Positions 50,258 to 60,500 of a stretch of 64,000 nucleotides of DNA are shown one piece after another. The notes beneath the pieces were generated by a model. It did no database searches and had not been told where the DNA came from. It saw nothing but the letters and a program-made list of their open reading frames with translations. The translations under genes were made by a program, and so were the position numbers. How positions within the stretch are numbered: position 1 is the stretch's first letter; each line of letters begins with the position of its first letter. This DNA is from Mariniphaga sp041687255 (GTDB lineage Bacteria; Bacteroidota; Bacteroidia; Bacteroidales; Prolixibacteraceae): NCBI GenBank assembly GCA_041687255.1, contig JAWLCL010000001.1:124001-188000 (forward strand), given 5' to 3'.

Positions 50258-50791
50258 TTACCGGTGGATAATCTTTTGGAAAACATCCCACAAAACAATG
50301 CCGGCGCTTACCGAAACATTGAAGGAGTGTTTGGTTCCGTATTGCGGTATTTCTATTGCACCGTCACAATGATTAATTACCTTCTGCTGAACGCCTTTTA
50401 CTTCATTTCCGAACACGAATGCCAGTTTTCTGTTGGCAGGAGGCTGAAAATTTGGCAGAGAAATGCTGTTTTCTACCTGCTCCACTGCATAAACAAGGTA
50501 GCCATCTTCCTTTAGCGCTGTTACAGCATCTTCAGTCTTTTCAACATACTTCCAGTCGACTGACTTTTCCGCATCAAGGGCTGTTTTATGTATTTCCTTG
50601 TTTGGTGGAGTGGCGGTTATTCCGCACAGGTAAATCTTTTCAAGCAGGAGGGCATCGGAAGTGCGGAACACCGAACCGGTGTTGTTACAGCTGCGGATGT
50701 TATCGAGCACAACAGCTATAGGAGTTTTCGCAGCTGTTTTGTACTCTTCAGCTGACAGACGGTTTAACTCATTTATTTTTAGCTTTCGCAT
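50258..50791 (-). CDS. TrmH/SpoU family RNA methyltransferase
   Basis: 177 residues: a SPOUT-class 2'-O-methyltransferase. Motifs: VLDNIRSCNNTGSVFRTSDAL (motif 1, about 29-49), AFVFGNEVKGVQQKVI (motif 2, about 126-141) and IEIPQYGTKHSFNVSVSAGIVL (motif 3 with the knot Asn, about 148-169). No extra N-terminal RNA-binding domain, so it is the minimal TrmL/TrmH-like form; the target (tRNA Gm18, wobble base or rRNA) cannot be decided. It starts 56 nt downstream of the arginine deiminase stop and may be co-transcribed with it. Confidence 0.92.
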   Translation of the reverse strand: MRKLKINELNRLSAEEYKTAAKTPIAVVLDNIRSCNNTGSVFRTSDALLLEKIYLCGITATPPNKEIHKTALDAEKSVDWKYVEKTEDAVTALKEDGYLVYAVEQVENSISLPNFQPPANRKLAFVFGNEVKGVQQKVINHCDGAIEIPQYGTKHSFNVSVSAGIVLWDVFQKIIHR

Positions 50792-50847
50792 AGTCTTTTT
50801 GTACTCAGGTTAGCAATCAGGATTGTAATGCCGGATGCAAACTGGTG

Positions 50848-52107
50848 CTACCAGTTTACTTCAGCCCTTCGCACGGGCAAGGTCATGCAACGTGCACCGC
50901 CGCCTCCGCGGGCAAGCTCTGAGCCGGCTATGGTTACTACACACCTGGAATAGTCTTTCAAATTTACCTTATCATTAATAACATCTTCGGCTTTTATAAT
51001 TTCAAAACCGTTATTGTTCAGTTCTTCAAGTGTGTTTGTATTGCGTTCGTAACCAATTATTTTTCCCGGTTCAAAGGCAAAAAAGTTTGCTCCACTGTGC
51101 CACTGTTCTCTTTCCTGTACCCATTGGTCTTTTTGCCCTCCACAGTAAACAGGCTTCAGATGGATACCCAGTTTCTTTAATGCCTGCGGTATATTTGGCT
51201 GCTCGCTTATTTTAACCTTCCCGTTATCGATTCGTATATGGATGGTTTTATAGCGACTCATACTGTAAACCACCGGGTCGTATACCATACATGAATCCCT
51301 GTCGAGGCAGGTGAACACCATATCAAGGTGGATAAACGATTCTGGTTTTGACGGCAACTCCTGAACAATCACATGGTAATTGCCATGTTTATATTCCTTT
51401 AATGTTTCAAGGATAAAATCTATTCCCTGGGTGCTTGTTCTCATCCCTGCACCAATAACAAAGACATCATCGCGGATAACCAGGAAGTCACCGCCTTCGA
51501 GTGTGGCTTTTGCTTCGGCTGGTATTCCCTGCAGTGGCCGGATTGCGTTTATGGTAGTAGTTTCCAGTGACGGATGAAAATTAAAGATAGCCTCCACTAT
51601 CATCGATTCCCTTTCGCGAACCCTGTTGGCCATACGTCCTATTAACATGCTTCCATTCATGCCCATGGCTGCATCGCGGGTAAAAAAAAGGTTATGCAGC
51701 GGGCGCAGCAGGAATCTTTCCTGACTAAGATAGTTGGTTAAATTGTTTCGTTCAAGGGGTATTCCTTCAATGAGCATTGCAGCAAGTTCTTTGGAACTTC
51801 TATCGGAAAGCGAATCAAAAATTCCTGTCAGTCCTTCATGGCTGCATACTTCCTGCAGTAGCCTGGTCCTGGCAATAGGATTTTCAAGGATATCCTGCAA
51901 CATTTGCTTGATTTCGAATACCTTTGTTGTTTTATTGAGGACTCCTGTAAGCTGGCTGTATTCATTCGAAGCTATTGACAGGTTTAATATATCGCTGTAG
52001 AGTGCACGTTCTGCATTTTCGGGAGTCATATTTTCCACTTCCGAACCGGGTGTATGAACAATTACACCTTCCAGTTTTCCAAATTCCGAATTGATAAATG
52101 ATTTCAT
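50848..52107 (-). CDS. arcA: Arginine deiminase
   Basis: Hydrolyses arginine to citrulline and ammonia; 419 residues, close to the usual 410. Signature residues: HTPGSEVENMTPEN (N-terminal), FTRDAAMGMNG (FTRD, about 148), LEGGDFLVI (catalytic Asp, about 206), HLDMVFTCLDRD (catalytic His, about 264) and the nucleophile in RGGGGARCMTLPVRR (Cys about 407). All are intact. No arcB, arcC or arcD lie nearby, so the rest of the ADI pathway is unlinked or arginine breakdown ends at citrulline. A TATCTTTG box at 52136-52143 precedes it. Confidence 0.93.
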   Translation of the reverse strand: MKSFINSEFGKLEGVIVHTPGSEVENMTPENAERALYSDILNLSIASNEYSQLTGVLNKTTKVFEIKQMLQDILENPIARTRLLQEVCSHEGLTGIFDSLSDRSSKELAAMLIEGIPLERNNLTNYLSQERFLLRPLHNLFFTRDAAMGMNGSMLIGRMANRVRERESMIVEAIFNFHPSLETTTINAIRPLQGIPAEAKATLEGGDFLVIRDDVFVIGAGMRTSTQGIDFILETLKEYKHGNYHVIVQELPSKPESFIHLDMVFTCLDRDSCMVYDPVVYSMSRYKTIHIRIDNGKVKISEQPNIPQALKKLGIHLKPVYCGGQKDQWVQEREQWHSGANFFAFEPGKIIGYERNTNTLEELNNNGFEIIKAEDVINDKVNLKDYSRCVVTIAGSELARGGGGARCMTLPVRRAEVNW

Positions 52108-52135
52108 TTAACAGGTAAAAGTTGTATTTCCGGCA

Positions 52136-52143
52136 CAAAGATA
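52136..52143 (-). promoter_or_regulatory. -7 box TATCTTTG of arcA
   Basis: Exact TAnnTTTG on the minus strand, 28 nt before the ATG at 52107. Confidence 0.5.
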
Positions 52144-52332
52144 TAAACTTTGTACTTGTAATAATTGAAATTGGAATTCATCGTTTGGTATAATATACAG
52201 GAATTGGAACAGAAAGCGTTACTAGCAGTGCAGACTAAGATGAATAACTGTTTAAAAGTTAAAAAAAGAAAAAATGGCGTCTTTCTTGTTGGCGTAAAAA
52301 TAATGAATGTTTTACCTGAAATCACGTGCTTG

Positions 52333-52926
52333 ATGAAAAGATTATTGATACTGCTGTTTATAATTATGCTGACAATGTTCGCAGTGAATGAATCATCCGC
52401 TCAGAAACGGGATTCTTCATATGTGATGGGTGTCGTTCAAGATGGCGATACTGTTATACACAGAAATGTAATTGAAATTACCGTAGTTCCTGAAAGACAA
52501 TTTAAGAATGCCCGTCAGGAAAGAAGGTATGGGCGTTTTGTAGATAAGGTAAAAAAAGTTTATCCCTATGCCCGGCTTGCCGGTGATATGCTGGATGAAA
52601 TTGAACCACAATACCTTGAGCTGGATAACGATAAGGACAGGCGCAGGATGATGAAAGAATTGGAGCAGCAGTTACTTGATGAATATAAAGACGACCTTAA
52701 AAAGATGACTATTTCGGAAGGCAGGATTCTTCTGAAACTTATTGACCGGGAAACCAGTCATACATCCTATGCTCTTATAAAGGATTTCCGTGGAGGAGTG
52801 TCGGCAACATTTTGGCAGGGTATCGCCCGCTTGTTCGGAAGCAATCTGAAATCGGGTTATGAGCCTCAGGGCGAAGACCAGATGATCGAGGAAGTGGTCA
52901 GGCTTATAGAAGTGGGATATCTATAA
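52333..52926 (+). CDS. DUF4294 family protein
   Basis: 197 residues from ATG 52333, which begins a clear signal peptide (KRLLILLFIIMLTMFAVNESSAQ); the longer open frame from 52165 adds a basic, non-signal stretch and is rejected. Mature part: a strand region (VMGVVQDGDTVIHRNVIEITVVPER) and a charged helical domain (RYGRFVDKVKKVYPYARLAGDMLDEIE, KELEQQLLDEYKDDLKKMTISEGRILLKLIDRET) characteristic of DUF4294. Exported, function unknown. It ends 9 nt before thpR, so the two form an operon. Confidence 0.88.
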   Translation: MKRLLILLFIIMLTMFAVNESSAQKRDSSYVMGVVQDGDTVIHRNVIEITVVPERQFKNARQERRYGRFVDKVKKVYPYARLAGDMLDEIEPQYLELDNDKDRRRMMKELEQQLLDEYKDDLKKMTISEGRILLKLIDRETSHTSYALIKDFRGGVSATFWQGIARLFGSNLKSGYEPQGEDQMIEEVVRLIEVGYL

Positions 52927-52935
52927 CGAAATATC

Positions 52936-53499
52936 ATGCGCACTTTTATCGCAATAAAAGTAAAACCCGAAGCTTTACTGCTTGAAAAGCTATTTGCCCT
53001 AAAGCAAGAACTTTCAGAAGAACGCATCAAGTGGGTTGATGAACAGAACTTTCATCTTACATTAAAGTTTCTGGGGGAGACTTCTGAAGAGCAGGTAATG
53101 CAGGTAAAGAATATACTGGCTGATTATGCTGCCCTGCAACAACCAGTTTCATTCACCTTGTCGGGACTTGGTTTTTTTAAAAGCCGTGGAATGCCCCGGG
53201 TGCTTTATGTTGATATACATAATGGAGAAGCATTGAAATTGTTAGCTGAAGGAATTGAAACACTTCTTTTACCCTCAGGTTTTAAAAAAGAAGAACGCCC
53301 GTTCAATCCTCACCTGACACTTGCCAGGATAAAGTTCATAAAAGACAAGAAGCGTTTTTACCAGGCGCTGGAAACTTATCAGTTTTCATCGAATCAACCT
53401 GTAACTGTTTATGATGTAATTTTCTTTCAAAGCCGCTTGCAACCTGATGGTCCCGTTTATAATGAGCTGGCAAAATTTTCTTTACAGGGAAAAGTTTAA
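52936..53499 (+). CDS. thpR: RNA 2',3'-cyclic phosphodiesterase
   Basis: 187-residue two-histidine phosphoesterase (2H family, LigT/ThpR). It opens 2',3'-cyclic phosphate RNA ends. The two HxTx motifs are present: FHLTLKFLG (about residues 43-51) and HLTLARIKF (about 125). The start RTFIAIKV is the standard N terminus. Follows DUF4294 by 9 nt. The 285 nt after it are AT-rich with no recognised element. Confidence 0.93.
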   Translation: MRTFIAIKVKPEALLLEKLFALKQELSEERIKWVDEQNFHLTLKFLGETSEEQVMQVKNILADYAALQQPVSFTLSGLGFFKSRGMPRVLYVDIHNGEALKLLAEGIETLLLPSGFKKEERPFNPHLTLARIKFIKDKKRFYQALETYQFSSNQPVTVYDVIFFQSRLQPDGPVYNELAKFSLQGKV

Positions 53500-53784
53500 T
53501 TCCTCCTCTTCAGAAATTGATCATACCTTTTTTTCATTCCTGTTTTTGTTGGAGTTTTGTTGCAGGTGAATTTAAAAGTGGAAAATGTGCTTTGTTGGAA
53601 ACTGCTGATTTCCTGTAAAGATTTAAACCTGTATTTCCTGATTTTACTGTTAACTTTTATTGAAAAGAAAAGTTTGTATGAAGTAGAGTTTTTCTGCGTT
53701 TGAAAAAGAACCTGCAGGTTTTTTTATCGTAAAAAAAGTTGCCTTTTGTGGATATAACTATTCATTAATAAAAAAATCAAACAC

Positions 53785-56700
53785 ATGAAAACAACTTTAC
53801 TTTCAGTTTTAATCGCTGCATTATCCTTCTTTTATTGTAAGCAAACAACTGCCCAGGAGATATTTGGAATGACCAAATACGGAGGCAATTACAGTAAAGG
53901 TGTGATTTTTAAACTGGATGAAACCGGATCTAACTATGAGGTTGTCTACTCATTTAAAGATATCAAAATTCCATCCGGGGGATTAACCGAAACTGCTGAG
54001 GGAGTTTTCTACGGATTTGAAGGTGATGGTATTATACGATTTAATGCCGGTGAGCGTAAGTTTGAAGAGGTTGCTGCTTTTGATGAGCAGTTAACCGGTG
54101 CAGAGGGTGTTGGAAGGATGATCCTTGCTTCAGACGGATTAATGTACGGGATGACTGTTTCGGGCGGGGAGTTTGATATGGGTACTCTTATTAAATTTAA
54201 TCCCGATACGGAGGAAGTAAGTAAGATTATTGATTTCGATGGAACCAATAAAGGAAGCCATCCTAAAAACAGCCTGATTGAATCTTCTGATGGATTAATT
54301 TACGGTATGACATCAGACGGAGGAGTTAACGATTCGGGTACAATATTTAGTTTCAATCCCTCAACAGGAGAGTTTAATAAAATTTTTGATTTTATCGGAG
54401 GAGGAAACGGCTCCAATCCTCAGGGCAGTCTTACAGAAGCATCTGATGGCATGTTGTACGGGATGGTGCCTGAAGGAGGGGTAAATGATTTTGGATTTAT
54501 TTTTCAGATTGATCCTGTTGCACAAGAATTTACTATACTTTTTGAGTTTAACGGCGAAGCATCGGGGCAAAATCCGAAGGGAAGCCTTACCCGGGCAGCC
54601 AACGGAAAATTGTACGGCTTAACTTCTAAGGGAGGAGCCTATGATTATGGGACTTTATTTGAATACGATCCCGGAGTGCAGGAGTTTAATAAAAAAGTTG
54701 ATTTTATTCCGAGTGCTGATATAGGCATACAACATAATGGAATGTTACTGGCACACCCGAACGGTAAACTTTATGGCCTTGTGCAGGATATGGGGCATGA
54801 GGTTAACTTGTTGTATGAATACGACCCTGTGAGTGATATTTTTGACAGGTTAAGCGTAGGTGTAGCCGGAGCAAGAAATAGTACTGCTCATGAAAGATCA
54901 ATGACATTGAGTTCCAACGGTCAAGTTTACTTCTGTATATCTGGCTCCATTGATGGCATTATTCCCATCAAATACTTAAATGAATATGACCCTGCTGTGA
55001 ATGATATTACAGATTATTACACCATTTCAGGCAGTAAAACAGGTAATCTTCCTTATGGAAATCTAGCACAGGGAAGCGATGGAATGCTTTATGGAACAAC
55101 ATCGGCCGGAGGTGAATATGAAAAGGGTGTAGTTTTTAAATTTAATCCTTTAACATATGAATATAACGTAGTCCACAGTTTTAATGGCGAAAACGGCTCA
55201 ACGCCCCATGCAGGTTTAATCGGGGCAAATAATGCAAAACTCTATGGTATGACCCCTGAAGGAGGTGAATTTGATAAAGGTGTTCTTTATGCAATAGATC
55301 AACCATCGGGGGCATATGAAAAAATAGTCGATTTTGAAGGCATTAATGGACAATATCCTTCCGGTGATTTGGTAAAAGCAGTCAATGGAATATTATACGG
55401 TACCACCTCAACTGGAGGAGAAAATGACGACGGAGTTTTATTTGAATTAAATCCGGCTTCAGAAACATTTACAAAGCGAATTGATTTTGATGGAGAACAG
55501 GTTGGTGAAAATCCCTATCACAATTCATTGGTCGCAGTGCCCGGCGGAAACATTTTTGGCGCTATAAGTCCCGGTACTACAGGCGATAATGTAAAGTTGT
55601 TTGAATTCAATACCCAAGAAAACATCCTGAACATTGTTGTCGATTTTGATACTGCTTCCACTGTTTTTTCACTTGCTTCCTTAGCGCTGGCTTCCGACAA
55701 CTACCTTGTTAATCTTGATTTTAAGTTTAATCTTGAGGATTGCTCCTACACTTGGTCAGGGTTTAGTGGAAAACCTTTGTTTCATTTGAGCGGAAGGTTG
55801 ATGCAAGCCTCCAGCGGTAAATTATACGGTATGTCTGTCGGATTGGTTGAACCTACGCATTCCCCTTCTATAGGAGAATTGTTTGAAGTTGATTTAGAAA
55901 CCGGGGACTTTAGATCAATAGAAGGTTTTAGCAACCACAACGGTTGTATTCCTGAAAATGCCAGTCTTATTCAATTAAAAGAATTTACAGCTCCTGTTGC
56001 TCAATGCAAAGATACCGCGCTTTACCTCGATGAAACCGGGCAGGTAAAATTAAACCCTGAAGATTTGGATAATGGAAGTACCGGCGATGGAATTGAACTT
56101 GCACTAAGCAAAACTGACTTTTATTGTGATGATGCCGGAGAGCAGAACATAACGCTCACCGTAACTGATGAAAATGGAAACTTTGCTACATGCAGTGCAG
56201 TTGTCACTGTTACAGATACCATACCGCCGGTGGTCGAATGCCAAAATATAGAACTGTTCCTTGATGCCGGCGGAAGAGCTGAAATTGATGCTTCACAAAT
56301 TGATATCGGTTCGTCTGATGGTTGCGGCATCAGCAAAATAGAACTGAATGTTGATTCTTTTGGCTGTCAGGATATGGGTGAAAATACAGTAGTTTTAACT
56401 GTTACTGACATAAATGGAAATGCTTCTGCATGTAATGCAACTGTGACAGTTATTGATGACACGACCCCGGAAATCATATGCTCACCTGATTTTTCAGCAT
56501 ATCTTGACCCTTATCAGGGAATATTTGTTGTTGATGACGAAATGTTGACAACAGAGGCGACTGATAATTGCGGAGTTGATTCACTGGTGTATCTTGTTAA
56601 TGGAGAGAAGATTTTTACCGGCACCTCTTCTGTTGTTTTGGAGCTTGAAGCAGGAGTTCATACTGTTGATCGGGAGGTAACCGACGGAAGTGAAAATCTG

Positions 56701-57300
56701 TCCGGTTGCAGCACTGTAATTACTATTGAAAAAAGACCGACCTCAATACTATTTCTCGATAAGAAGATTGATTACGATGAGCAGGAAATTCAAATCCAGG
56801 CAGTTTTGATTGATGACCTTCTTGTGGAGGGAATTGAGGGCAAAACATTGGAGTTTGCCCTTAATGAGGAATCGGTAACAGCTGTAACCGATGCCAATGG
56901 AACCGTTACTGTTTTCCTGCCATTCGATAGTGCTCAGGCAACCTCCGACACTGTTTCAGCTTTCATGGAAGAGGATGATACTTACTTAGGCAGCACTGCT
57001 GATGCCGAAATCATAACCGGCACCCATACTGCTTTGCCTGGAAATATTCTTGTTTACCCTAATCCATTCACTGAGCAGGTATATTTTGAATTTACTTCAC
57101 CCGAAACAGCTGATGCAAGAATCGACATGTTTGATGCAGCAGGACGACTGGTAAAAACCATTTTTAACAGGCCTGTTGAAGCAGGTATGTTTTATAAAGC
57201 AGAATTTAAAGCTGAAGAAGGGACAGACGGGTATTACATTTATAAATTAAAAGTGGGAACATTCCATAATAGTGGAATCATTGTTTCTTTTCATGAATGA
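53785..57300 (+). CDS. Secreted GloVer-repeat protein with HYR-like modules and T9SS sorting domain (paralogue 1)
   Basis: 1171 residues. Signal peptide 1-24. Residues about 25-725 are roughly a dozen GloVer-type repeats of about 55 residues with the pattern G(S/N)L...SDGxLYGMTxxGGxxDxGxxFxxNPxTxxFxKxxDF, likely a beta-propeller. Two Cys-containing HYR-like immunoglobulin modules follow (about 733-898, starting VAQCKDTALYLDETGQ and VECQNIELFLDAGG), then an incomplete one, a beta domain (about 985-1080) and a C-terminal type IX secretion domain (about 1090-1171, VYPNPFTEQVYFEF to the end). It should be exported through T9SS and surface-attached or released. Function unknown; an adhesin or matrix role is inference. 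Paralogue follows directly. Confidence 0.88.
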   Translation: MKTTLLSVLIAALSFFYCKQTTAQEIFGMTKYGGNYSKGVIFKLDETGSNYEVVYSFKDIKIPSGGLTETAEGVFYGFEGDGIIRFNAGERKFEEVAAFDEQLTGAEGVGRMILASDGLMYGMTVSGGEFDMGTLIKFNPDTEEVSKIIDFDGTNKGSHPKNSLIESSDGLIYGMTSDGGVNDSGTIFSFNPSTGEFNKIFDFIGGGNGSNPQGSLTEASDGMLYGMVPEGGVNDFGFIFQIDPVAQEFTILFEFNGEASGQNPKGSLTRAANGKLYGLTSKGGAYDYGTLFEYDPGVQEFNKKVDFIPSADIGIQHNGMLLAHPNGKLYGLVQDMGHEVNLLYEYDPVSDIFDRLSVGVAGARNSTAHERSMTLSSNGQVYFCISGSIDGIIPIKYLNEYDPAVNDITDYYTISGSKTGNLPYGNLAQGSDGMLYGTTSAGGEYEKGVVFKFNPLTYEYNVVHSFNGENGSTPHAGLIGANNAKLYGMTPEGGEFDKGVLYAIDQPSGAYEKIVDFEGINGQYPSGDLVKAVNGILYGTTSTGGENDDGVLFELNPASETFTKRIDFDGEQVGENPYHNSLVAVPGGNIFGAISPGTTGDNVKLFEFNTQENILNIVVDFDTASTVFSLASLALASDNYLVNLDFKFNLEDCSYTWSGFSGKPLFHLSGRLMQASSGKLYGMSVGLVEPTHSPSIGELFEVDLETGDFRSIEGFSNHNGCIPENASLIQLKEFTAPVAQCKDTALYLDETGQVKLNPEDLDNGSTGDGIELALSKTDFYCDDAGEQNITLTVTDENGNFATCSAVVTVTDTIPPVVECQNIELFLDAGGRAEIDASQIDIGSSDGCGISKIELNVDSFGCQDMGENTVVLTVTDINGNASACNATVTVIDDTTPEIICSPDFSAYLDPYQGIFVVDDEMLTTEATDNCGVDSLVYLVNGEKIFTGTSSVVLELEAGVHTVDREVTDGSENLSGCSTVITIEKRPTSILFLDKKIDYDEQEIQIQAVLIDDLLVEGIEGKTLEFALNEESVTAVTDANGTVTVFLPFDSAQATSDTVSAFMEEDDTYLGSTADAEIITGTHTALPGNILVYPNPFTEQVYFEFTSPETADARIDMFDAAGRLVKTIFNRPVEAGMFYKAEFKAEEGTDGYYIYKLKVGTFHNSGIIVSFHE

Positions 57301-57563
57301 AGTTAAAAAATCAATCAGATTTTGGTGTGTTAGTTGCTGTCTGTCAGTTTTTAATATGTCTGCTGTTTGTTATTTTAACTGAAATTGTGAAATGTTAAAA
57401 TCTTATTCTGCATCAACAATTTTAGTTTTCGGCTTGTTTGAAATGAAGCAGAAGCCGGACGAAAATTAATTCTATATTTTTTTCAGATTGTATTTGTAAA
57501 ACGCTTAAATTTAATACTTTATAATAAAATTCATATCACTTAACCTTTTAAACTTATACAATA

Positions 57564-60500
57564 ATGCAAACACACATTAAAACCAAATTAGCCTCTGTAG
57601 TTTTTCTGTTTCTTCTATTGTTTTTTAATGATTCTCTTAGCGCCCAGGATATATGGGGAATGACTCAATATGGGGGCGAATACGACAAAGGAGTAATCTT
57701 CAAAATGGATGAAAATGCTTCGAATCAGCAAGTGGTATTTTCATTTGAAACCATCCAAAAACCTGAAGCCGGTTTAACAGAATATGGGAATGGTGTTTTT
57801 TATGGAATGAGCAGGTGGGGAGGTAAACATAAAAAGGGGGTTATCTATAAGTTTGAAGCTTCCAATGGGAAATTTACCAAAATCCTGGATTTTGATGGTG
57901 ATGATAAAGGCAGTGGTGGCGTTGACAGAATGATTTATGCCTCCAATGGAAAAATGTATGGAACAACAGTCTATGGTGGAGTGAATGATAAAGGTGTTTT
58001 GTTCGAATTTGATCCTCAAACAGAATCATTTAAGAAAATTATTGATTTTAATGGTCAGGATAAAGGTGCCGAACCGATTGGAAAACTTGTGGAAGGCAAT
58101 GGCGGGAAACTTTATGGAGCAACAGCATCAGGTGGAATAAATGATGAAGGTGTTTTATTTTCTTACGATATCTCTGCAAATGGTTTTACAAAAGTTTTTG
58201 ATTTCGAAAACATGGTATCAGGTGAAATGCCTGTGGGAAGTCTTATTCAGCTAGCTGATGGAAAATTATATGGTATGACGAAGTGGGGCGGCACATTTGA
58301 CGATGGTCTTCTTTTTAGCTTCAACCCTGCTACAAATCAATATACCATTTTAATTGAATTTGATGAACTGCCAACCGGGAGTAATCCTGTTGCCGGACTG
58401 GTAGCAACTCCGAATGGAAAATTATATGGAATAAACCCTGATGGTGGTAATACTGATTTAGGTGTACTGTTTGAATATAACTCCCAAACCAACACTTTTT
58501 CTAAGAAGGTAGATTTTGCTAATCGCTTTGAAGCTGGAAAATCATGTATAGCGGCTAACGACGGTAAACTTTATTGGCTTCCTGAGCCTGATTTGCATCT
58601 TGCTCCCTGGGTTATGGGTTATGATCCTGAAAATGACACTTACCATAAAGGAATTGATGCTCCTGACTATCCAAGAGAAACTGAATTGTTTTTCAATTCC
58701 TTTATTCAGGCCTCAAATAATAAACTCTACTTTATTGTTAATTCGCCTCGGAATGATGTAATGAATGAAAATAGTCTGTATGAATATGATGCTGCAAATG
58801 ATGACTTTACAAATTATTTCAGGTTTTCAGGAGTTGAATATGGTGAATTCCCGCAAGGAAGCCTTTATCAGAGTTCAAGCGGCATGCTCTATGGAACAAC
58901 ATATACTGGGGGAGCTTTCCATCAGGGGGTAGTATTCAAAATTGATCCTGATAATTTCAACTTTACAAAGTTACTGGACTTTGAACGAAATGCCAATGGT
59001 TCTAACCCAAATGGCGGACTTATTCAGGCCGACAACAACAAATTGTACGGCATGACCAGCGAAGGCGGGGCACACGATAAAGGGGTCATTTATATGTTAG
59101 ATCCTGTTTCTGAATCGGTCAACAAGGTTTTTGATTTTAATGGATTAAACGGAGAGCATCCCGTTGGCGATTTCGTTAAAGGTACTAATGGCCTGCTTTA
59201 TGGAGTTACAACTGCTGGTGGCGCATATGGAAATGGTGTTTTATTTGAATTTAATCCATCAACGGGGTCTTTTACAAAAATAGTTGATTTTGATGGAACA
59301 CAATTTGGTAAAGAACCTAATTCAAACGCCCTGGTTGCGGCTTCCAGCGGTGCGATATATGGTACTACTTTGTTGGGAGGATTGTCAGATGAAGGAGTTT
59401 TGTATGAATATGATCCTTCATCGGCTAACTTCCAAAAGCTCATTGATTTTCAATATTCTGTTACCGGCAAAGTGCCTGAAAACCTGATTCAGGGAAGCGA
59501 CAATATGCTTTATAGTCATGTATCCCCGGGTTTTATTGTTAAAATTGATCCATCCAATTCACAAATAACTAAAGTTCTGGACGATTGCGATCTGCTGAAT
59601 CCATTAACAGGTAAATTGTTAGAGGCATCGAACGGTAAATTTTACGGCATGGACCGTGGATATATATGGTACAGGGCGACAGATTTCACCGGAGGAATTC
59701 ATGAATTTGATGTGACCGGTGGCAGCTATTCTCAACTTATGGAATTTAGCTGGTCCAATGGTTCCAATCCTGAAAACACCAGTCTGATTCAGCTTAAAAG
59801 TCTTAACGCTCCTGTTGCTCAATGCAAAAACATTACGCTTTACCTTGATGAAGCCGGGGAAGCGACTCTTTTGCCGGCTGACATCGATAACGGCAGTACA
59901 GGCGACGGCATTGAACTTACAGTAAGTAAGAGTGACTTTACCTGTGGCGATGCCGGTGAAAATGATGTGGTTCTCACAGCAACGGATAACGACGGTAATA
60001 CAGCCACCTGCACAGCAGTTGTTACAATTGCTGATTCTATCCCTCCGGTTGCCCTCTGTAACGATATTGAAGTATTTCTTGATGCATCTGGAAATGCAGT
60101 TCTTGATGCAGCTGATGTCGATAATGGATCTTCGGATGCCTGCGGAATTGAGTCAATGTCTCTGGATGTCTCTTCTTTTGACTGCCAAAACATTGGAGAG
60201 AATACAGTGGAACTGACAGTTACCGACAGCAATGGCAATACATCATCCTGCACGTTAATGGTAACTGTGAAAGACACCATTGCTCCAGAAGTGGTATGTC
60301 ACAATATTGAAGTATCGCTCGATGCTTCGGGTGTTGCCGAAATTGAAGCTGCGGATATTGATAATGGATCGCGTGATGCATGTGGTATAGAATCAATGGC
60401 ATTGAATATAACGTCGTTTTCATGTGAGAACATTGGAGAGAACACAGTTGAGCTTATAGTTACCGATAATAATGGAAATTCGTCGGCTTGCACGGCAACA